Source: an uncultured Collinsella sp.
Lineage (GTDB): Bacteria; Actinomycetota; Coriobacteriia; Coriobacteriales; Coriobacteriaceae
Direction of reading: 5' to 3'
NCBI GenBank assembly: GCA_900540995.1
Contig: UQHO01000028.1
Coordinates: 1 to 27,403, forward strand
Length of the DNA: 27,403 bases
Shown here: one piece after another, positions 1 through 7,888 of the stretch
How positions within the stretch are numbered: position 1 is the first letter of the stretch
Layout: each line of letters starts with the position of its first letter
Program-made: the position numbers and the translations under genes
The notes under the pieces: model-generated
Seen by the model: only the letters and a program-made list of their open reading frames with translations
Told to the model about the DNA's origin: nothing
The model's database searches: none

Positions 1-34
1 GGAGCGCATAGGGGGTGGGCGGCGGGTGTGTTTG

Positions 35-78
35 GGGCGGCACGTTTTGTTTGGGCGGCACGTTTTTGTTTGGGCGGG
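35..78. repeat. Short tandem repeat downstream of the histidine kinase gene
   Basis: An 18-nt unit beginning GGGCGGCACG and ending in a T-rich part is present at 35-52. It is repeated with one extra T at 53-71, and a third partial unit follows. The stretch lies just after the stop of the minus-strand kinase gene. It is G/T-rich and forms no obvious terminator. No gene is visible in positions 1-93. Confidence 0.6.
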
Positions 79-93
79 CGTCTGCCGCGTGCG

Positions 94-1137
94 TTACTCG
101 AAATATTGAAACTTATTCGTTGAAAACGCGAATGTTGCGACGAAGCCTTCACCGGGCTCGGATGCCGCGGTGACGTCGATGCCCATCTTGGAGCACAGGC
201 GCGCCACCAGGTAGAGGCCGATGCCCGTTGCGCGCTTGGTGGTGCGGCCGTTGTCGCCGGTAAAGCCCTTCTCGAACACGCGCGGCAGGTCGGCCGCGCT
301 CACGCCGCAGCCGTTGTCCGCGACGGTGAGCTCGATGCGCTCGCTTGCCAGGCCCTCGTCCAGCAACGCACCCGAAAACACGATCTTCGCGCCGTCCTCG
401 CACGCATATTTAATGCTGTTCTGAATGAGCTGACCCAGAATAAACTCGAGCCACTTCTCGTCGGTAAAGACCTCAAAGTCGAGGTTCTCGCACACCGGCG
501 CCACATGTGCCGCGATAAGTTCGCGCGCGTTGGCTTTAATCGCGCCCGTCACCAAGGTCTTGAGATCCCAACGGCGAATCAGGTAGTCGCGCTCCACGAC
601 TTCCGAGCGCGCATAGTACAGTGCCTGGTCGATATAGCGCTCAACGCGAGCCAGCTCGCGACCCAGGTCATCCACACGCGACAGGTCGTCTTCGCTGCCG
701 TCCAGGTTTTCAAGAATCAGATGGGCTGCCGCCAGGGGCAACTTGGCCTCGTGGACCCAGCTTTCGATATAGTCGCGATAGTCGTCGGTTTGGCGTCGCC
801 CTTCCGCTACCTCATCGCAAGCCGCCTTGCCCACGCGGCGCAGGACTTCGTATTCGAGCTCGCCCTCGGCATAGGTCGGACACTGCACCATCTCCTGCAC
901 CCATGCGGGGCTTTCCAGCTCCTCGGCCGCGCGCTCCAGCTGGTGCAAAAATCGACGACGACGCGCGTACTCGATCACGATGCCGAGCATGCCAAAGATA
1001 AAGGACACGCCGACCGCCACGACCACGATGGAAGCGGGTGCCCCGGCGATCGTCAGCACAAAGCAGCTCAACAGCACGCCGCACGTCCACACGGCGACGG
1101 GAAGCAGCGCATCTTTGAAGAATTTGCTAAACGACAT
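94..1137 (-). CDS. BceS/GraS-type sensor histidine kinase
   Basis: This is an intramembrane-sensing type histidine kinase of 347 residues. Two hydrophobic segments (about residues 9-30 and 34-56) are separated by only a few residues, so almost nothing is exposed outside the cell. The H-box WVHEAKLPL (His about 129) matches the WVHxxKxPL pattern of BceS/GraS/YxdK kinases. An N-box (LIQNSIKYA), DNGCGV and GIGLYL ATP-binding motifs follow. I chose ATG at 1137 because AGGTG lies 6 nt upstream; a GTG at 1146 would add three residues. It follows the response regulator gene on the same strand with a gap of about 9 nt, so the two form an operon. Family members usually sense peptide antibiotics together with a BceAB-type ABC transporter. 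None is in the window, but one could lie beyond the left edge. Confidence 0.88.
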   Translation of the reverse strand: MSFSKFFKDALLPVAVWTCGVLLSCFVLTIAGAPASIVVVAVGVSFIFGMLGIVIEYARRRRFLHQLERAAEELESPAWVQEMVQCPTYAEGELEYEVLRRVGKAACDEVAEGRRQTDDYRDYIESWVHEAKLPLAAAHLILENLDGSEDDLSRVDDLGRELARVERYIDQALYYARSEVVERDYLIRRWDLKTLVTGAIKANARELIAAHVAPVCENLDFEVFTDEKWLEFILGQLIQNSIKYACEDGAKIVFSGALLDEGLASERIELTVADNGCGVSAADLPRVFEKGFTGDNGRTTKRATGIGLYLVARLCSKMGIDVTAASEPGEGFVATFAFSTNKFQYFE

Positions 1138-1146
1138 AGCTGGCAC

Positions 1147-1818
1147 CTAGACCGAATAGCCTTGGCCGCGATGCGTGGTCAGATACCCCTTGACGCCGAT
1201 TTTTTCGAGCGTCGTGCGCAGGCGGTTGATGTTGACAGTGAGCGTGTTGTCGTCCACAAAGGCATCGGAGTCCCACAGGTCCTGCATGATGGCCGAGCGC
1301 GAGACGATCTTGCCCGCGCGGCTCAGAAGCAGCGAGAGAATGCGCAGCTCATTTTTGGTGAGCTCGGTGCTGTCGCCGGTCGCCGTGTTGGTGACCATAG
1401 AACGGGCGAGGTCGAGCTCCAGCCCCTTGTGGACGAGCGTGCTGCGCTCGCCGGCAGCGGCGGTGCGTCGCAGCAGTGCGTTAATGCGCGCCACAAGCAC
1501 GCGGGCGCTGTAGGGCTTGGGGACAAAGTCGTCCGCGCCGAGCGTCATGGCCATGACCTCGTCGATCTCGGTCGTGCGCGACGTGAGGACGATGATGGGA
1601 ACCTCGGATTCGCGGCGGACTTCGTGGCAGATATGCTGGCCGTCTTTGACGGGAAGCGTCAGGTCGAGCAATACCAAGTCGGGTGCAGCGGCCAGGATGT
1701 CACGCGAGACGTGCTCGAACGATTCGCAGGCCTCGACCTCAAAACCGGCACGAGCAAGGATGTCGGCAAGCTCGCGACGAATGGGCTCGTCGTCCTCAAC
1801 GATATAGATCAGCGCCAT
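1147..1818 (-). CDS. OmpR/BceR-family response regulator
   Basis: A 223-residue DNA-binding response regulator. The N-terminal receiver domain (about 1-120) has the acidic pair ED at 8-10, the phospho-acceptor Asp52 in LLDLTLP, a conserved Thr/Ser (VLTSR) and the Lys of PKPYS. The C-terminal half is an OmpR/PhoB winged helix that contains LTKNELRILSLLL and a DNA-contact helix near DDNTLTVNINRLR. It is the first gene of the operon with the BceS-like kinase that follows. The start has GAGGGGAG 8 nt upstream. A CATAAT hexamer (1851-1856, minus strand) could be its -10 element, but no convincing -35 is visible. Expected targets are genes for resistance to cell-envelope-active peptides, inferred from family only. 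Confidence 0.9.
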   Translation of the reverse strand: MALIYIVEDDEPIRRELADILARAGFEVEACESFEHVSRDILAAAPDLVLLDLTLPVKDGQHICHEVRRESEVPIIVLTSRTTEIDEVMAMTLGADDFVPKPYSARVLVARINALLRRTAAAGERSTLVHKGLELDLARSMVTNTATGDSTELTKNELRILSLLLSRAGKIVSRSAIMQDLWDSDAFVDDNTLTVNINRLRTTLEKIGVKGYLTTHRGQGYSV

Positions 1819-1906
1819 GGATTCCGCTCCCCTCTCGGTTGTCTTGTCCCATTATGACCGCGAAGCCGCAGGCACGCGCCCCACGCGGCACCAAGGTGAC
1901 AGAACT

Positions 1907-1916
1907 GTTCGCGAAC
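1907..1916. promoter_or_regulatory. 10-bp perfect palindrome upstream of the two-component operon
   Basis: The sequence GTTCGCGAAC is a perfect palindrome about 90 bp upstream of the response regulator start. It could be an operator for an autoregulated two-component system, but a palindrome of this length in GC-rich DNA may be chance. Confidence 0.25.
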
Positions 1917-1952
1917 GAAAGCGTTTGGCTCGCCCCTCGCTCGCAACGGGCG

Positions 1953-1993
1953 CGGGGATCAAATGATTATTAAATCCCCGTCCCAGAAAAATC
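1953..1993. terminator. Overlapping stem-loops after the hypothetical gene
   Basis: Two inverted repeats overlap here: CGGGGAT (1953-1959) with ATCCCCG (1974-1980), and AAATGATT (about 1960-1967) with AATCATTT (about 1990-1997). They immediately follow the stop of the minus-strand gene ending at 1996 and cannot form at the same time. A long T-run is missing on either strand, so termination is only a possible role. Confidence 0.35.
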
Positions 1994-1995
1994 AT

Positions 1996-2703
1996 TTAGC
2001 GGCGGGCGCGGAGCTTTTCGTAGCCGTCGGCGAAGAAGGCGACCGTGGCGGCGTCGGCCTCGGCGGCGTCGGCCTCGGTTGCGGGGACCACGCCGTGCTC
2101 GTCGCTCACCAGGAACAAGGCGCCCTTGAGCTGTGCGGGAATATCTACGCGCGTGACCGGGATGCCCTTGGTCTGGGCCAGCTGCTCAATGAGCGTCGCC
2201 GTGCCGCACAGGCACTCGTCCGCCGGCGCCACAAAGGCAAGCTCCCCGTCGTTGACGGCGGCGAGCAGCTCGGGCGCCACGCCGGTTTCGTCGGCCTCGG
2301 AGCGGGCCTCGGCGGAGCGGGCACGTAGCGCCTTGGCCGACGTATCGGTTAGCGGCTCGTACTCCCCCACCGTCATGGCGGCGTTGCCGTTGACGTCGAT
2401 CACCAGCATGAGCACGCCGTCGCGTGCGGTGTAATCGCCCTCGGCAAGCGACCACTCAACGTGCTGCTTGGCCCAGCTGAGCATGTTATGGGTAAGCGGC
2501 TCGCCCTGCACCAGGCGCTCGGACAGCGCGCGAATGTGGCGGTTGAGCATGGGCACCTTTTTGTTGGACATGCGCCAACGGCAGACAAGCGCGGGCTTGT
2601 CGAGTGTAAACTTCTCGACCGCCTCCTGATTGGCGCAAAAGTCCTCATACGCACGCTGATCCTCGGCATTGCCAAACAGCTCGGCATCATCAATCTGGGG
2701 CAT
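1996..2703 (-). CDS. Hypothetical protein (SseB-like or lineage-specific)
   Basis: A soluble, acidic protein of about 235 residues that I do not recognise. It has no signal peptide or membrane segment. The middle (about residues 65-110) looks like a beta-rich domain (a segment containing GVLMLVIDVNG). An alanine/glutamate-rich linker follows, then a C-terminal part containing ECLCGTATLIEQLAQ and KGALFLVSDEHG. The start is ambiguous. ATG at 2703 has GAAAGG 7 nt upstream; ATG at 2727 has AGAGG about 5 nt upstream and would add eight residues. It is transcribed alone between the purH terminator and the two-component operon. Codon use and GC match the neighbours, so I take it as a real gene of unknown role. 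Confidence 0.7.
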   Translation of the reverse strand: MPQIDDAELFGNAEDQRAYEDFCANQEAVEKFTLDKPALVCRWRMSNKKVPMLNRHIRALSERLVQGEPLTHNMLSWAKQHVEWSLAEGDYTARDGVLMLVIDVNGNAAMTVGEYEPLTDTSAKALRARSAEARSEADETGVAPELLAAVNDGELAFVAPADECLCGTATLIEQLAQTKGIPVTRVDIPAQLKGALFLVSDEHGVVPATEADAAEADAATVAFFADGYEKLRARR

Positions 2704-2743
2704 GGTTGTACCTTTCGTGTTAGTCATTCCGTCCTCTTATACC

Positions 2744-2779
2744 AAAAAGACGGCCCTCCAAACGGAGCGACCGTCTTTT
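2744..2779 (-). terminator. Rho-independent terminator of purH
   Basis: AAAAGACGG and CCGTCTTTT form a perfect 9-bp stem, and an inner CTCC/GGAG stem sits around an AAAC loop. On the minus strand the hairpin is followed by a run of five T. It lies about 30 nt after the purH stop. Confidence 0.85.
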
Positions 2780-2808
2780 GCAGAGATTATTTTGTCCCAG
2801 GGCGGAAC

Positions 2809-4416
2809 TTAGTGGCGGAAGTGGCGGGCGCCGGTGAAGACCATTGCGATGCCATGCTCGTTGCAGGCCTGGATGCTTTCGTCGTCGCGCTTGGAGCCGC
2901 CGGGCTGGATGATGCAGGTCACGCCGTGCGCGGCAAGCACGTCGACGTTGTCGCGGAACGGGAAGAACGCGTCGCTTGCACAGGCAAAGCCGCCCTTCTC
3001 CACGCCCTCGCGCTCGCAGAAGTCCTCGGCGCGCTCGCAGGCAAGTAGCGCAGAGTCAACGCGGTTAGGCTGACCCGGGCCCATGCCAATGCCGGCCTTA
3101 CCCTTGGAGACCAGGATGGCGTTGGACTTAACGCCCTTGCAGACCTTCCAGGCAAACTCGAGCTCGGCCATCTCGGCGTCGGTGGGCTTGCGGTCGGTGG
3201 GGAACGTAAAGGTCGCGGGATCCTCGGTCACATGGTCGACTTCCTGCACCAGCATGCCGCCGTCGATGGAGCGCAGCTCCACCTGGGCGCCGTGGTCCAC
3301 GCCGCCGGTGGCCAGCACGCGCAGGTTGGGGCGCTTAGCCATGCGCTCGAGCGCCTCGGCAGTGTAGCTCGGGGCGATGATGACCTCGACGAACTGCTTG
3401 TTCTGATCGGCAAAGTGCTCGACCAGCTCATAGGGAACCTCGCGGTTGCAGGCGATGATGCCGCCAAAGGCGCTCTTGGGATCGCAGGCGAAGGCGCGGT
3501 CGTAGGCGGCCGTGATGTCCTCGGCAACGGCGGAACCGCAGGGGTTCTGGTGCTTGAGGATCACGCAGGCCGGCTCGTCGAACTCGCGAACCAGGTTCCA
3601 AGCGGCATCGGCATCCAGATAGTTGTTGTAGCTGAGCGGCTTGCCCTGGATCTGCTCGGAGCCAACGAGCGGGAACTGCGAGCTCGCGGTGTTCTCACAG
3701 CCCTCGGCAAAGCGGTAGACCGTAGCCTTCTGCTGAGGATTCTCGCCATAGCGCAGGTCGTCGACCTTCTCCAGCGAAATCTCGAGCTTGGCAGAGGTGT
3801 CCGCCACGTCGCTTGCCTGGGCGGCAAGCCAACGGGAGATAGCCGTGTCGTAGGCGGCGGTGGTCTGGTAGACCTTCACCTGCAGGCGACGACGGGTGGA
3901 AAGCGTGGTGCAGCCACCGGTCTCGTGCATCTCGGCCAGGACGGCATCATAGTCGGCCGGGTCGGAAATGACGGTAACGCTCGTGGCGTTCTTGGCAGCA
4001 GAGCGCAGCATGGAGGGACCGCCGATGTCGATGTGCTCGATGGCATCCGCGAAGGTGACCTCGGGATTGGCGACGGTCTTCTCGAACTCGTACAGGTTGA
4101 CGACGACCAGGTCGATCAGCTTAATGCCGTGCTGAGCCGCCTCCTGCATGTGCTGCTCGGAATCGCGGCGGGCCAGCAGCGCGCCGTGGACCTTGGGGTG
4201 CAGGGTCTTAACGCGGCCGTCCATCATCTCGGGATAGCCCGTGAACTCCTCGATGGGGGTTACGGGAACGCCCGCGTCCTCGATGGCACGAGCCGTGCCG
4301 CCCGTAGAGATGATCTCGACGCCAAAGTCATCGACCAGCGTCCGTGCGAAATCGACGACGCCCGTTTTATCGGTAACCGAGATCAACGCGCGTGCGATCT
4401 TCACATCAGATCCCAT
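2809..4416 (-). CDS. purH: Bifunctional AICAR formyltransferase / IMP cyclohydrolase PurH
   Basis: PurH catalyses the last two steps of de novo IMP synthesis. It formylates AICAR with 10-formyl-THF and then closes the ring to IMP in the cytosol. The 535-residue length is typical. The N-terminal MGS-like IMP cyclohydrolase domain (about 1-150) starts ALISVTDKTG and has STGGTA and GRVKTLHPKVHG. The C-terminal formyltransferase domain has the KHQNPCGSA motif and ends GGSKRDDESIQACNEHG. AGGAGG lies 5 nt before the ATG, which fixes the start. It is a single gene with its own terminator and no other purine gene beside it. A 7-bp inverted repeat about 75 bp upstream (4491-4512) is a possible control site. 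Confidence 0.97.
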   Translation of the reverse strand: MGSDVKIARALISVTDKTGVVDFARTLVDDFGVEIISTGGTARAIEDAGVPVTPIEEFTGYPEMMDGRVKTLHPKVHGALLARRDSEQHMQEAAQHGIKLIDLVVVNLYEFEKTVANPEVTFADAIEHIDIGGPSMLRSAAKNATSVTVISDPADYDAVLAEMHETGGCTTLSTRRRLQVKVYQTTAAYDTAISRWLAAQASDVADTSAKLEISLEKVDDLRYGENPQQKATVYRFAEGCENTASSQFPLVGSEQIQGKPLSYNNYLDADAAWNLVREFDEPACVILKHQNPCGSAVAEDITAAYDRAFACDPKSAFGGIIACNREVPYELVEHFADQNKQFVEVIIAPSYTAEALERMAKRPNLRVLATGGVDHGAQVELRSIDGGMLVQEVDHVTEDPATFTFPTDRKPTDAEMAELEFAWKVCKGVKSNAILVSKGKAGIGMGPGQPNRVDSALLACERAEDFCEREGVEKGGFACASDAFFPFRDNVDVLAAHGVTCIIQPGGSKRDDESIQACNEHGIAMVFTGARHFRH

Positions 4417-4490
4417 GCAGTCCTCCTGTCTGGTACGCCGCCGTGCTCTGTGAGTCGGTGATACGTCGATCTGCAGCGCTCGCGCAGCGG

Positions 4491-4512
4491 CATTGAAAAT
4501 ACTGATTCAATG
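4491..4512. promoter_or_regulatory. Inverted repeat in the purH/GNAT divergent region
   Basis: CATTGAA and TTCAATG are separated by 8 nt of AT-rich sequence. The site sits in the 277-bp space between the divergent purH and GNAT genes and could be an operator for either. No clear -35/-10 pair is visible around it. Confidence 0.35.
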
Positions 4513-4693
4513 TAGCGCATCGAGCGCATCGATGCACCCCGCAACGGGCGCATGTGCAGAAAAAGTTTGCGAGCGGAGGGGATGGGCACGGCACCGGGCA
4601 CGGTGAGTTCATGGAACACAGGGGCACCATAATTAGATGCCAATAGCGTGGTAGAACTGTGCTCGATATGCATCCGCAAAAGAAAGAGGCACC

Positions 4694-5335
4694 ATGGTCT
4701 CGCGGGTTCTCTACCGACCGTTTGATACCGAAGACTTCGACGCCATCGCGCTGATTCTGCAGCAGCTTTGGCATAACAATTCGGATAACGATGAGTACAA
4801 CCGCCTTGAGGCCGCGTGCGACCTCGCCTATTGCCTTTCGTCATCGACGTTTTCGCAGGTTGCAGTTATAGATGGCGAGGCGCGCGGCATTTCGCTTGCG
4901 CGTGCGGGACAGAGCTCCGGCACCGCCGTCAGGGAACATTGGATGGATACTGAGCGTACACTGCTGTCGCAGATGCGTGAGCTAGAACCCGAGTCGTGCG
5001 CCGAGTATCTCTCATTTGTGCGCGCCACCATTCGAACCAACAACCGCCTGCTCGAGAAAAGCCCACTGCCGCATGACAACGAGGTCACGCTGCTCGCCGT
5101 CGACCCTGACGTCCACGGCCTGGGCGTGGGATCGGTGCTGCTCGACGCCGCAATCTCACATCTGTCCTCGTGCGGGGCGACCAGCGCACACCTGTACACC
5201 GATTCCAACTGCTCGTGGAAGTTCTACGAGCTGCACGGCTTTAAGCGCACGGCCACGCACCGCGCCAACCGCGAAGAGCGCCGCCACGACATGCCGCGCG
5301 AAAGCTTCCTCTACGAACTCGACCTAACAGCCTAG
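4694..5335 (+). CDS. GNAT-family N-acetyltransferase
   Basis: A 213-residue acetyl-CoA-dependent acyltransferase of the GCN5 superfamily; the substrate cannot be told from sequence. The conserved core is in the C-terminal half. VTLLAVDPDVHGLGVGSVLL contains a version of the Q/RxxGxG/A acetyl-CoA loop (HGLGVGS), followed by a helix and YTDSNCSWKFYELHGFKR, the typical end of the fold with a Y-x-x-x-GF pattern. The N-terminal part (1-120) is less conserved and may bind substrate. The start has AGAAAGAGG 4 nt upstream of the ATG. It is monocistronic, is divergent from purH, and runs into the palindromic element at 5404-5633. Confidence 0.88.
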   Translation: MVSRVLYRPFDTEDFDAIALILQQLWHNNSDNDEYNRLEAACDLAYCLSSSTFSQVAVIDGEARGISLARAGQSSGTAVREHWMDTERTLLSQMRELEPESCAEYLSFVRATIRTNNRLLEKSPLPHDNEVTLLAVDPDVHGLGVGSVLLDAAISHLSSCGATSAHLYTDSNCSWKFYELHGFKRTATHRANREERRHDMPRESFLYELDLTA

Positions 5336-5403
5336 CCTCGGCAGCCACACCTGGTCATTTAAGTCTGTCCCCAATGAGTGGCCTAGGGGGTTTGTAGATA
5401 GCC

Positions 5404-5633
5404 GTGGTCAAAAAACATCAAATATGAGTACTGTTACCTTTTTAGTAGCAGCGATTTGGGGCATTTTTGATGCTTGCAGGCATGACGACCAGCTGCGCGA
5501 GCTGACGTAGCTCCCCAAATGTTTAATAAAATGGGCTCCTAACGAGAAGTACTCTCATTAGGAGCCCATTATTATGTGCAAACAAATGTGACCAACGCAG
5601 CAACAGTACTCATATTTGGCATTTTTTGTCCAC
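5404..5633. repeat. 230-bp palindromic intergenic element (MITE-like or structured RNA)
   Basis: The ends form 32-nt inverted arms (5404-5435 and 5602-5633) that match at 28 of 32 positions. They start GTGG and share CAAATATGAGTACTGTT. Inside are a second inverted pair ATTTGGGG/CCCCAAAT (5454-5461, 5513-5520), a small CAGCT/AGCTG hairpin, and a near-perfect large hairpin at 5530-5570. It carries no ORF of note and separates two convergent genes. Non-autonomous mobile element and bidirectional terminator are both possible; no clear target-site duplication is visible. From memory, similar sequences occur between genes in other Collinsella genomes, which I cannot check here. Confidence 0.7.
5530..5570. 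terminator. Large stem-loop, probable bidirectional terminator
   Basis: Perfect 13-bp arms AATGGGCTCCTAA and TTAGGAGCCCATT enclose an inner GAGA/TCTC stem with a 5-nt loop. Flanking sequence is AT-rich on both sides (TTATTAAAC on the minus strand). It sits between the convergent GNAT and DUF2207 genes, inside the palindromic element. Confidence 0.65.
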
Positions 5634-5685
5634 TGCCCCTTGCGCGAAGGTCCTCAGCGGAAAGTTTGACCCGTTTCGATGCACA

Positions 5686-5707
5686 AAAAAGGGATGAATC
5701 TTCCCTG
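5686..5707 (-). terminator. Terminator of the DUF2207 gene
   Basis: On the minus strand AGGGA and TCCCT form a short stem with a 7-nt loop, followed directly by a run of six T. It lies about 40 nt after the stop of the DUF2207 gene. Confidence 0.6.
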
Positions 5708-5746
5708 GCAACCGCCCAGAAAGATCCACCCCAAAGCAAGCGCTCA

Positions 5747-7693
5747 CTAGAACGTTCCGCCGCCGCCTCCGCCGGCGCCGCCACCACCGCCGCCAGAGAA
5801 GCCGCCGCCGCTGCCGCCGCTCGAGCTATCGGAGCTCGAAGCCAGCTCGCGGATGGTCTCGTGGTACACATCGTTGAACGAATCGAGCGGGGACTCGTTG
5901 CCGTAGTGATGGTAATACCACCAGTAGCAGGGGTAGTTGTCGTAGAAATCGTCGCTGTTGCGCAGGTCCGCAGGCACGGCCTCGGCCAGCTGTCGCAGCA
6001 CTTCTTTCGAAACGCCCAGGGCAACGCCCATCACCAGCAGCTTGTTCCACAGCACCAGATCGCCCGGGAGGGCTTCCTTTAGGCGTGTGAAATCCTCGAG
6101 CCAATGCTTGAGCGCCTTGCAGCGAGCCGCCACCTCGGCGCCCTCCGGCGTGTAACGGCGGAAGGTGCAGCTCAGGACAAAGCCCACGATCGTAACGGGG
6201 ATCGAGATCATAGCGGCACCGACGTTGGCGTCCGCAAAGTCGGTATAGAACAGAGAGCCCAGAATGCCAAAGACAATGATGATGCCGAGAACCAGGCCGG
6301 CCACCATCGCGATAGTGCCATCCGATGCAATAAGCTCGCGCGCCTCCAGCTTGCCCTTAACTGTGCTCTGATAGTCCTCGAGCTTGTCGCCAACAGATGC
6401 GGTGCGCTCGCTAGCGTACTCCTCCAGCTCGCTAAACGTGCGCGAACGGACTCCGTCCTTATCGGGCTTAACGCCGGCGAAGAAGACCTTGAGCACATCG
6501 CGATCGATGCCGTCCTTCTTGGCAGCCTTCCAGGCCTCGTCGGTCACTGTGATGCGATACGTCTGCTCCTCTTTTTCGCGACGGAGCAGACCCTTCTTCT
6601 TGGTCTCGGTCGCTTCTTCCAGCTTGATCACGCGGTCGTCGGTGAGCTTCATAAGCGTGGCGATATATGCCTGATCGGGCACGTCGTTCCAGCTCATAAG
6701 AGCTGCAAGCACCGCGGGATGGTCGGCCGAGGGCACATCGCGGAAGTACTCGTCCTGGAAGAGCGGCTTGGGCTTGGGCCTGCGCAGCTTAAGCATCACG
6801 ATCACACCGGTATAGGCAACCGCCACGACAACACACACCACGGCAATCGCGCCGGCAACCGCACGCGCGTGCTCACGGCGAGCGTTGGCCTCGTCGGCCC
6901 ATTCCTTCTCTTCGCTCAGAATCGTCGACATGCGCTTTTCGCCCGAGACGGCAAGCTGCGGCACCCAGTCGCTGGGGAAGGCGATGCGTGCCTCGGCGAA
7001 TTCGCCCTCATGCACGCAGGGAATGGTATAGGTGACCATGGGCTCGTCCGCATCGAGCGACACGTCGCCCGTCAGCGGGCCGTGGCCCCATGCGCGGAAG
7101 TTATCGCCCTTGACGGCAGCCGTCCCGGCAGCGGCATTTGCGAAGTACACTTCCATCTCGACGTCATCGGAATCCGCCGACCAGCCGTCGCCGACGAATT
7201 TCCAGTAGAGCTCGGCGGTATCGGCCCAGTTCATAACCGCACCGGTCATGGAATAACTCACGTAGTAGATTGCGCTGTCGCCGCTCTCGTGAGGGCTGAA
7301 CACCTTAATCTTTACGCCGTCGTCGGACTGCTCCACCGTGTAAACGCCGTCGTCGCCTTTGTTTGCGCTGTCGACCTTGTTAAACGCAGCGTCGTCTTCC
7401 TCGACGCTCAGCACATTGACGACCACCGAGCCGCCTTGCTGGTTAGAGCCTGTATTGATATCCCAATACACGCCGTTGATGTCATCGTCGAAATCGAACT
7501 GGCGTCCCTCGACAACGGTCAGCGAGCCATCGGCCTCAACCGTGGCACCGATATAGGTTTGGCTCATGGAGTAGCCGTCGGCGTGCGCGACGGCAGGCAG
7601 CAGCAACAACGCAAGCGCGACGAGTGCGCAGACGGAAGCGAACCGCGCAAACAGGCGGCGCTGCCGACAGGGCTGGGCAACGGGAGCGTTCAT
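5747..7693 (-). CDS. DUF2207 domain-containing membrane protein
   Basis: A 648-residue predicted membrane protein of unknown function. The N-terminus has a signal peptide (basic QRRLFAR, hydrophobic core at about 21-35, likely cleavage after AHA near residue 38). A beta-rich extracytoplasmic DUF2207 region extends to about residue 240, with a typical acidic start (SLTVVEGRQFDFDDDINGVY). A transmembrane helix (about 270-290) leads into a cytoplasmic part (FRDVPSADHPAVLAALMSWN). Two more hydrophobic helices follow (about 440-500), then a helical segment and a very glycine-rich tail ending in GGGGGGTF. The start at ATG 7693 is chosen for AGGA 7 nt upstream and a good signal peptide; an upstream ATG at 7729 lacks one as good. 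A glycine-rich C-terminus is common in this family. The gene is monocistronic. Confidence 0.85.
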   Translation of the reverse strand: MNAPVAQPCRQRRLFARFASVCALVALALLLLPAVAHADGYSMSQTYIGATVEADGSLTVVEGRQFDFDDDINGVYWDINTGSNQQGGSVVVNVLSVEEDDAAFNKVDSANKGDDGVYTVEQSDDGVKIKVFSPHESGDSAIYYVSYSMTGAVMNWADTAELYWKFVGDGWSADSDDVEMEVYFANAAAGTAAVKGDNFRAWGHGPLTGDVSLDADEPMVTYTIPCVHEGEFAEARIAFPSDWVPQLAVSGEKRMSTILSEEKEWADEANARREHARAVAGAIAVVCVVVAVAYTGVIVMLKLRRPKPKPLFQDEYFRDVPSADHPAVLAALMSWNDVPDQAYIATLMKLTDDRVIKLEEATETKKKGLLRREKEEQTYRITVTDEAWKAAKKDGIDRDVLKVFFAGVKPDKDGVRSRTFSELEEYASERTASVGDKLEDYQSTVKGKLEARELIASDGTIAMVAGLVLGIIIVFGILGSLFYTDFADANVGAAMISIPVTIVGFVLSCTFRRYTPEGAEVAARCKALKHWLEDFTRLKEALPGDLVLWNKLLVMGVALGVSKEVLRQLAEAVPADLRNSDDFYDNYPCYWWYYHHYGNESPLDSFNDVYHETIRELASSSDSSSGGSGGGFSGGGGGGAGGGGGGTF

Positions 7694-7808
7694 AGGCACA
7701 TCCTTTGTCTGTGATACCAGTAGCGTCATTGTCCCACGTTTGCGGGTTCATGTGACGAACATCTAGGTCAGCGGAGCGTCAAAACGGGACGAAAGTCACA
7801 CCCGCGGC

Positions 7809-7849
7809 CGGCACCTGGGGACGTTCCTTATCTGCCGGCAATCTGGGAC
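7809..7849 (-). repeat. GTCCCCAGGTGCCG-type dispersed repeat, copy 1
   Basis: Read on the minus strand, two units occur, GTCCCAGATTGCCG and GTCCCCAGGTGCCG, separated by GCAGATAAGGAAC. The same two-unit arrangement is found on the plus strand at 22294-22334, 14 kb away. Both are intergenic. The nature of the repeat is unknown. Confidence 0.6.
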
Positions 7850-7854
7850 ACTCC

Positions 7855-7882
7855 TTGGCATAGCCCGCTCCGGCAATAGATA
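7855..7882 (+). promoter_or_regulatory. Predicted promoter of a candidate small RNA
   Basis: TTGGCA (7855-7860) and TAGATA (7877-7882) are separated by 16 nt, close to a sigma-70/SigA consensus pair. The predicted start is near 7889. There is no credible ORF between it and the terminator at 8031-8066. Confidence 0.45.
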
Positions 7883-7888
7883 CCACTT

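Noticed and set aside
505..1857. 450-codon plus-strand open frame opposite the first two-component pair
   Set aside because: It spans two genuine genes with clear kinase and regulator motifs on the minus strand.
3232..4461. 409-codon plus-strand open frame opposite purH
   Set aside because: It lies wholly antisense to the well-conserved purH gene. Long antisense frames are expected in GC-rich genes, and it has no family resemblance or ribosome-binding site.
6104..7714. 536-codon plus-strand open frame opposite the DUF2207 gene
   Set aside because: The DUF2207 protein on the other strand has a signal peptide, membrane helices and a family fit, and this frame has none.
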